Origin: Sipunculus nudus
Taxonomy: Eukaryota > Annelida > Sipuncula > Golfingiida > Sipunculidae
Direction: 5' to 3'
NCBI GenBank assembly: GCA_026874595.1
Contig: CM049307.1
Coordinates: forward strand, 58,662,870-58,726,869
DNA length: 64,000 bases
Below the pieces are notes generated by a model that saw only the letters and a program-made list of their open reading frames with translations, was not told the DNA's origin and did no database searches. Of the stretch, positions 57,050 to 64,000 are shown one piece after another (the stretch's first letter is position 1; every line of letters starts with the position of its first letter). The translations under genes were made by a program, and so were the position numbers.

Positions 57050-58720
57050 GCTTGGGCGGATATTAGCTACCTTGAAATTGATCATGACATACCTGAGCAG
57101 GGAATGGGTTCCGGGCGTCTGAGAATACCTAGGGGGGTCCACGTGTATATGATAATAATAATAATTATTATTATAATAATAAAACTATTTTTATAAAGCA
57201 CTCATATATAGATTACCAGACGTATACAAATAAAATGGTTAAATGACAATATTATACAATATTTTAATAAATCACGGACACATTAATATATATTTCAAAT
57301 AAAATCACAGATTTAAGATCGATAAAATAATGCACTTAATTAGACATAGCATTTTCTTATTATTACATTAGTCTATCGTACGCTTACTTATAATAGTGGG
57401 TCTTTAGTTTCCTGTAGAAATTTATCAACATACTCTCAGATATGTTAATTTAATCTGGCAAACCTTGTGTTTGGGTTTCCTTCTCAACACTTACACACTG
57501 AATTATGGGGAATTAAAGAAGCATTCTCTAGCTGCACATAAATCAGCTGTTCCCATCACGTGCATGTCTTTTTTCATCTTATTTAGCTCATGTCCTTTGG
57601 TAAACGATGAAACTGAAACATTAGTCATGACAGTTCCCCCTGAAGGCCATTTTCATAACCTGGTGTGGAAACAGGATAAGTCAGGCTTTAGAAAAGTATG
57701 TCCTCATTGTCAAAATCTATTTCGTCATTTTCAAGTGTGTTTGTATGAGCCATGACAGAGCTGAGCCTGAGGTGATGCTGTGTGTGTTTACAACAGATTA
57801 CTTGCATCTGACGCACATACATACCACACCCGTGCATTATTTGGCTAGTTGATCACCTGAGACCCAAAGAGGTTGGTGAAGGGATTATTTCTTAGATTTC
57901 AATCATTTTGTGACAGCTACATATGTTAGTAAATCCTTACCCAAGTAGATTTATCTTCTTTAATAGGAAAGCCTGTACTATATAACAATTTTACACGAAT
58001 GACGGTCAAATTTATGTGGTTTTTTTCAAGCTCTATTCAAATATTTCTATTTCTACCATTGAAACTTGTCTGCAAAACAGAATTTAGGGGGTTATTTTGT
58101 CCCAGGATTATACGTCGGTTAACATGTACTTTGGCTGATAACCACATATATAATATTGCAATAATCAAGAGCTCTCTCATTCAAGAGGTTTTATCAAAGA
58201 GGAACCACATTACACCAGTCCTTTAAGGCTAATTCAATAATGACACATAATTATTTGTTAACATATTTAAAGTTTTTTACTTTTCAACTTTATTTAAAAT
58301 TTTTAAAATTCAGCATTGTCTACTTTCCTTGAGTTGGGGCAGAAGACAATAACGCCGCCATCATCCAAGACATTTTAAAAGGGATGTGCCCTTCTGTAAC
58401 AAAGGACGCATTAACTGAGTCGCTTTATACGAGTTTTCGGGGGAAATGTTTTAGCATCATAGCAATACAAGCCAAGCTTTTATTGTCACTTTCATTACTT
58501 AAAATTGAGATAAAAAGCTTTTTTACTTAAGGTCTTGCCATATGTGTTTAAGTAACACATAATCCAAATTATATGCGTTAATTGTTACTTTCATTACTTT
58601 TAATGGAGTTTAAAAGCTTTCATCACTTAATGTCTCGCCATATGTTTTTAGTGTGGGTGATCACATACACATGATTATTCATGATAAGGTTTCGTGTTAT
58701 TTCTTCAGACAGAGAGAAAC
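57050..58720. other. Intergenic, upstream of the lectin gene
   Basis: Includes an AAT-type microsatellite near 57151-57183. An open frame at 57465-57755 (containing VPPEGHFHNLVWKQDKSGF) is not recognised. Lectin promoter and 5'-UTR exon are expected here, since an acceptor TTATTTCTTCAG sits at about 58708, just before the start exon. Confidence 0.45.
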
Positions 58721-58741
58721 GGTAGAGTGTGGTGTACCAAC

Positions 58742-58790
58742 ATGGACTTTAATGTGAATGGTGTTCGCTTCCTTGTCATTTTGGCAACAG
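58742..58790 (+). CDS. Lectin exon 1, leader peptide
   Basis: MDFNVNGVRFLVILAT with donor G|GTACATG, phase 1. Short hydrophobic core preceded by Arg, and in context acatcATGG. It fits a signal peptide completed by the start of exon 2 (VCLEHCDASP). Confidence 0.75.
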
Positions 58791-61700
58791 GTACATGAGC
58801 TCTGATAGTAATAGAAAATTACAGTTTTTAAAGTAATTCTATAACAATCGATGGGAATGATTGGGCTGTAATTGTAACAGTAATATTATTATAAGGCAGG
58901 GTGACATGGTAATGGAAAAAAAACATCTGTTGCCTTATTACTTTTACTTTTAACTGCTCTTTCAGCTTTATGGTGTGGTCCAGTATTTTCCATCGATGTA
59001 TCTATGTCGTTCATATTTGTGTTTTGGATGAAAGGGACGGCATGGTGAATGTGTACCCGCACTCAGGTCACGAAGAATGCCTTTTTCCTACATAACTCGC
59101 CATTCTGGCTTTCCTATGAAAAAAAAAATTGATTCAGGCCAACCTGGTAACAGTTGTTTACTAAGCGTATTAAGTGGTTATGATCCATTTTTCCTTATTT
59201 GTTCGGTCTTTAGATTTTTAAAAAGTACTTAAATATGTTATGTTTTTACCAGATGAGAAAAATTAGATTTTATTCTGAAAAGCGACGTTGCTAAGAAGAT
59301 ACTAATAGTGAGCACTCTTAATATTATATCTCTTCATTTCATCAATTTGCTTTCCTCTAAATCCAAGATGTATGGCCGCTATGAGCTAGTTGTGACTTAA
59401 AAATACGATTTTTTTATGTATCCAAGGTAACCCAAGCAAACCTATGTTTAAACACGGTAGCACGCTTTTGCTCCCCCTTGAAAGACTCCCCAACCTAAAA
59501 TGAGCAGTCCCTTACAAAATGTTCCTAAAACAACTTATGTACAAAATCCTAAAGAGAGAATACAAGGCGGCTTTGTGGTTCGAAGGCTTTCACAATTATT
59601 TTAAAAAAATTACAGACCAATCTGTGACGAACCCGCTTCTCGAGTATAGTTGTTTGACACAATGAACACATGATTATTGAGACTGGCATTTTAGCACAGG
59701 TAGAACTCATTGATTAGGACTGGTATTGCTAATATATTTTGGTCATCTTCCAGTGTGCCTGGAACACTGTGATGCCAGTCCCGACATAAAAAAACAAAGT
59801 GTGGTTGAGAGGCCCACTGGGATGGAAACACAGCTAGTAGAAATACCATGCTATAGTTTCTGCCTGCATGGTGGCAAGAGTAATAAAATGCCCGACAATA
59901 AAATAATACGGTTTGAACTGGCAGCCAAGAAAACAGAACATAGTGTGGAACAGAGTAATGTACAAAGTGATGGCAAATATATGCAACGTGGTGCCGAGGG
60001 TATGGAAAATCGCGGTCATCAGGGTATAGACCACCACAGTTACAAGGAGTCTGTGAATCGTAGTGGCCAGGATGTGGAAAATCGTGGTGTCCCAGGTATG
60101 GAAGAAGTTGGTGCTCAGAATGTGAACGCGAATGGTGGTCAAGATATAGAAAAACATAGTTTACCTGGTGTGGGGTACCGTGATACCCAACATGGGAATC
60201 AAGATGGACCCAAAGAGGCACAGCAAGGTAGTAAGAGTGTTGACGATGGTGCCAAGGACGTGGAACAATCCCGTACCCAGCCTTCGGGAGAGTTCGGTGA
60301 CCACGATGAGGAACAAGATGGTGCCAAGAGTGCTATCGTTTGTGGTATGTGACTACGTATTTAACGTGTATGCCCTTATGTGTAAAACATGTTTGTTTAT
60401 AATACTGTCTAACAGAAAGTCAGTATCGTATGAATAAAAAGTGGGAAGATGAAATAAAGAAAGAGACATAAGATTCTTTCCTAAAGTACTTGCTTTATAC
60501 TTTGTGTTAGGGTATCATTTGAAGAAATAGGTATAATACCATGGGAACCGTATACTAAATTATCATCAAAAACTTAAAAGTATTATTAAGGGAATTGAAG
60601 GTTTCATTTAATAAATGACACATTTGACAGAGGAAGAAGTAACATCTTGTCCTGCCCGGTACAGCAGTTTCTTCGAAGTGCACAAGGATACATCTGGGAC
60701 CGTTGTAGGATCCTGTTATTTTATAGATGATGTCATGCGCATTTGGCAATTAGCTAGAAGAAGATGCAAAACAGCAGGAGGTGACCTCATCAGCATTGAA
60801 ACCGAGAGAGAACAGAAACACATCGAGAAAATCTTAAAAAAAATCGAAGGTATTGCTTTTTACGTAAAATTGTTTACTGTTCAGATTAATTTTAAATATA
60901 TTCTTACACTTTTTAGATTTTCTGTTTTTACTTAACAGCTTATATCTTGATAAATGTTCATTGTGTTTGTTATACCACATTTTCAACAGTTTGCTTTAGG
61001 AAACTTTATATCATAAGAAATGAAAATAAATTTGCAAAATGTTTCAACTCCAACCCTAGACATATCAGGTGCCAATGTCAAGTGCTCCTTTGTACTCGCG
61101 TGATTAAAGAAGCTTTTCATATGTCGTCCATAGACGTTCCTTTGAATCTTTTTCAACGGAACATAAGATATTACCTGAGATGTATCAATTACTTAACAAA
61201 ACAAAAAGTCTTGGACTATTATTATATGTAAACCTAACTAAAATAGTTTGTCCAAATAGAAAAAAGCCACCTTATTTAAGATATAATAAAAATGTTATCT
61301 TAACATGAATCCTACGAAACTTGATAGCCATATGACACCATGTGTATTTTGATCATGTTAGGTACAAAATTCATATTTTAGATAGCTCACCACATCTTTA
61401 CATATGGACCAGTGGAAGATGCACCCAATTGGAAACTGGATGGATTTGGGAAGGAAATGGTAACAAAGTTATATACAGCAACTGGTACGGAAAACAAATC
61501 CCACGAACGACGGGTATTTTGCGAATCTCCCTGTCTTCTGGACAGTGGTTAGCAAGCAAGGGATTTAAGTTGTCGTCCGGCCTGTGTGAACGTAAAGTAC
61601 ATTGTAAGTAGAGTAAGGCAACATTCCGCAATCAAGAGGAATGACTGTACATTTAAACATCTCTTTTCTTGAACCTGGTTTGTCGACAACCCGGGAGTAA

Positions 61701-62387
61701 TTACCACCTACTAAATTTCCCCATTAATTTTGCCAAATAATTTCGCTCTTATATCATAAATTTAAAACGTAAAACTAAATTTAAAAGCTTAAAAGTGACG
61801 TGAATTTCGTACAATCACTCAAATGACTAAAATAGTTTGACAGGTGTCTGTACTGATATAGAGGGAACTCGTTTTAATTAACAACATGGTTGATACATGT
61901 TGGAAATGCTCATAAGAATGAAATATATATTTCTTAAGTAAATATTTAATATGGTGATAGATATAGGCTATTCTTGGATATAATCCAGCCAATACCTCTA
62001 ATTGTAAATCAACAAAATTTGACATAACGAGTAGTCAACAAAAGTGTTTATGGTCGGCACTTTAATTTTTAAAATGGTGAGATTTATCGTAAACAATGTA
62101 ATAAGCATTTTGGCAACTAAGACCTTAACTTAACCCACACTTTGTGAAGGTTGAGCATTAAGCATATCCGAATATGATTTTGTTAGTTGTCTCATTTCCT
62201 CAGGTAAGGTTTTAAAAATATAGTGTCTTAAAACCTATGTAAAATGTATTTAAATGTAATTTAAAAAATTCTTTGAAGAATATTTAATATTGTCTATGTG
62301 GATGTTCTGATGTCATCTCCTTTTACAGGTAATGATACGATACATCATTCTTTTGAAGTTAGCTCTTCATCTATATTCTCTGTATAA
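58742..62387 (+). CDS. Secreted C-type lectin-like protein with a coding minisatellite, 5 exons
   Basis: Exons 58742-58790, 59754-60344, 60631-60849, 61382-61603 and 62329-62387; all junctions phase 1, total 1140 nt, 379 aa. A hydrophobic leader (NGVRFLVILAT) is followed by a Cys-containing N-terminal segment, about 14 octapeptide repeats, then a C-type lectin-like domain: TSCPARYSS, GSCYFIDDVMRIWQLARRRC, GGDLISIETEREQ, then YIWTSGRC, GWIWEG, VIYSNWYGKQIP, GQWLAS and SGLCERKVHC. The WIG motif is degenerate (WTSG), and neither EPN/QPD nor WND is present, so Ca-dependent sugar binding is doubtful. The last exon gives a short Ser-rich end. Secreted lectins with repeat spacers often recognise microbes in molluscs, but the ligand here is unknown. 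Confidence 0.88.
59754..60344 (+). CDS. Lectin exon 2, octapeptide-repeat spacer
   Basis: 197 codons, open throughout, acceptor GGTCATCTTCCAG, donor G|GTATGTG. Starts VCLEHCDASPDIKKQ and EIPCYSFCLHGGK, so two Cys pairs. From about 59939 it becomes a degenerate 24-nt minisatellite coding octads such as RGAEGMEN, RSGQDVEN, RGVPGMEE, NGGQDIEK. It is hydrophilic, Gly/Gln/Asn/Glu-rich, probably an extended stalk. An antisense frame of similar length is a shadow. Confidence 0.88.
59939..60280 (+). repeat. Coding minisatellite, 24-bp unit
   Basis: About 14 units of 24 nt in frame: HSVEQSNV, QSDGKYMQ, RGAEGMEN, RGHQGIDH, HSYKESVN, RSGQDVEN, RGVPGMEE, VGAQNVNA, NGGQDIEK, HSLPGVGY, RDTQHGNQ, DGPKEAQQ and two more diverged. 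No unit is interrupted by an indel, which implies selection on the frame. Confidence 0.85.
60631..60849 (+). CDS. Lectin exon 3, first half of the lectin domain
   Basis: Acceptor CATTTGACAG, donor GTATTG. Reads EEEVTSCPARYSSFFEVHKD, then GSCYFIDDVMRIWQLARRRC and KTAGGDLISIETEREQKHIE. CYF..W..AxxxC...GGDLxSIExxxE is the canonical lectin-domain N-terminal signature. Confidence 0.92.
61382..61603 (+). CDS. Lectin exon 4, second half of the lectin domain
   Basis: Acceptor TTCATATTTTAG. Reads LYIWTSGRCTQLETGWIWEG, then NKVIYSNWYGKQIP, then SSGQWLASKGFKLSSGLCER. The Ca/sugar-site triplets are absent. The exon ends T|GTAAGT; reading through the perfect donor instead gives HCK and TAG at 61612, an alternative end. 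Confidence 0.9.
62329..62387 (+). CDS. Lectin exon 5, C-terminal end
   Basis: Acceptor CATCTCCTTTTACAG; phase 1 restores the Cys codon TGT, then NDTIHHSFEVSSSSIFSV and TAA. NDT is a possible N-glycosylation site. Confidence 0.65.
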
Positions 62388-62719
62388 TGTCCTTACTCTG
62401 TGTACATATTAATCCACTAGATGTCATTTCTGTTTGGAAAAGTTTGCATAATGCCTCTGTGATGGATGTATGTGTTTGTTTATCTACAAACTGTTTGTGA
62501 ACGCAGTAAAGTTGACAAACGGAAAAGCCAATGTTTCTTCTATTCTTTCCCAAGAATGGTCCATTTGTGTAAGAAAGAGAATGAGAGGATACAACAAACC
62601 TATATCACTTGAGAGAAAGTAAAGGGCCTTACTATTTCATGTTTATCTAAGGTAGAGGGTACATCCATTTGGCTATGTTTATTTCACACATGGTCAAAAT
62701 ACAAGCAAAAACTGAAATT

Positions 62720-62731
62720 AAATATACTCTC

Positions 62732-62806
<75 letters not shown>

Positions 62807-62830
62807 TTATAATATACTCTCTTTCTCTCT
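62720..62830 (+). repeat. Compound (CT)n(TA)n(CT)n microsatellite
   Basis: CT run 62727-62764, TA run 62765-62802, then a second short CT-rich run near 62815-62830. Confidence 0.95.
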
Positions 62831-62839
62831 CAAATAACA

Positions 62840-64000
62840 TATGCTCAATGATGAGAGCGCGTCCATGTTGAAAATATGATGATGACATCCACGAAAATGT
62901 TGTTTTCATATTTGGAATTTTATTTAGTTGTTTGTCACGGAAATAATTACAGCATTATTTATGCTTTATCTTAAAGTATTCTCATTTAGGTAATTTCATT
63001 TCAGAAGCATCATGAGAGTTAATATATTGAATGAAGGGTAATTACTCAGGTAAAAGCATTTGAACTGATTAATCAAATAGGATTTCAACTGTGAGTAATT
63101 AAGAACATGGCATTTTACCAATAATATATATTACTTTCCTGAAATCTTTTTTAAATTAAACTTTAAACCATTTACAAGATACTTATTTTCTCATATATAG
63201 AACTTTTATATGACACGGTAAAAGCATTCCCTTTATAAAATATATTGATTTAATTATTATTTAAAAGGCTTACTTCGTTTGTGTGTCAGGGACATCTATT
63301 TGAAAAAAAAAAGAATGGAATGGGTTGATCTAACGCCAGAACATCTTTCGAGTTTGACTGTAGTCTGCTAGTTAAGCACATATCATATACCATTCGAAAA
63401 TAGATAAGATTTTCATATAGTTATTGTATTAACCTTACTTTTATTGTTGGCTAATCCTTTATTCACCCGAATGCATCACCGAGCTCACGAACACACCTTC
63501 AACATAATTTAATATTTTTATAAATAGATACAGGTGAATTACAAGTGACTTATGAAGCATAACGCCTAGCTGACTGACGCGTTGGCATTTGCTATTATAT
63601 TAGACGAATTAATTTACATAAGCAATTAATTAATGCCAATCAAGGCACGGTATTCTTACCATGCAACTCAACTAATTTTTATTTAATTTGATGAACTGGC
63701 ACCATTCAAGTGATCTGGCAGTATTAAAAAAACAAGTGCAATGTGTGGAAAAAAAACAAATACACCAATGGTTTCAATCATGATAAAAAACATATCAGGT
63801 TTCATGGCACTATGGTCTACAACATAGGCCGAAATGCAAATCGGGAGAATGCAGGCATAGTTTTTAGGATACACAATTTTCAAGGATGTAAATTCATGAA
63901 CCCATGTTACCAGTACACCTTTAAACTAATAGAGATTCCATTTATAAACTTGATTCTGTAGCCGGAGCCTACAAACCTCCGCCAGATTCTCCCTAACGTT
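62840..64000. other. No gene seen
   Basis: AT-rich spacer to the end of the window; short frames lack motifs. Confidence 0.5.

Noticed and set aside
59691-60221. 176-aa His/Tyr-rich frame on the minus strand
   Set aside because: Antisense shadow of the lectin's coding minisatellite, which is long and open for the same period reason; the sense frame has splice sites and joins a lectin domain.

Overview
The window is nuclear DNA of an animal. Genes are split into short exons by long AT-rich introns, splice sites are GT-AG (one GC-AG), and the space between exons is packed with microsatellites, tandem arrays and small transposons. Domain content (a BRICHOS pro-peptide with a cationic C-terminus, a kringle+EGF protein, a C-type lectin) and repeat content (AAGGTCAAGGTCA blocks, GGTGGCGCCACC tandem repeats in a Helitron-like shell, tRNA-derived SINEs) point to a lophotrochozoan, most likely a bivalve mollusc. 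The phylum is inferred, not proven.

Layout. (1) 0.5-7.9 kb, minus strand: a complete seven-exon FMN-dependent 2-hydroxyacid oxidase (HAO/glycolate oxidase family, 352 aa) ending in the peroxisomal signal ARL. Its introns carry two SINE copies, two MITE copies and a GAGTCC minisatellite. (2) 8-22 kb: no convincing gene; AAGGTCA-type repeats, a ~155-bp satellite-like array (14.9-16.8 kb), and two copies of a GA/GT-rich block (17.2-18.5 and 20.65-21.95 kb). (3) 22.2-27.9 kb, plus strand: a BRICHOS precursor whose last exon releases, after an RTKR site, a 71-residue peptide rich in Arg, Tyr and Cys with a predicted beta-hairpin. The architecture is that of annelid BRICHOS-type antimicrobial precursors such as arenicin. 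(4) 28-36 kb: a LINE tail, SINEs, a possible terminal exon of an unknown minus-strand gene, a possible small secreted-protein gene, and a ~1.7-kb Helitron/Helentron-like element filled with 280-bp repeats. (5) 37.2-43.3 kb, minus strand: a modular protein built from phase-1 exons (EGF-like, kringle, then five more EGF-like), followed by a short tyrosine-containing tail. One EGF exon has TGA where its first cysteine codon should be. (6) 43.4-58 kb: sparse; a ~0.9-kb duplicated block, an unknown terminal exon, and several tandem or dispersed repeats. (7) 58.7-62.4 kb, plus strand: a five-exon secreted C-type lectin whose second exon is a coding minisatellite of 8-residue repeats.

Exon models were built by hand from splice motifs and reading phase. 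For the oxidase and the lectin, the exon lengths sum to exact codon multiples. In the BRICHOS gene one junction (exon 3 to 4) is unresolved. In the EGF/kringle gene the N-terminus and the stretch between the last EGF exon and the tail are not located. The oxidase is peroxisomal metabolism; the BRICHOS peptide, the lectin and perhaps the EGF/kringle protein are secreted or surface proteins of the sort used in invertebrate defence, but nothing in the sequence shows that they act together.
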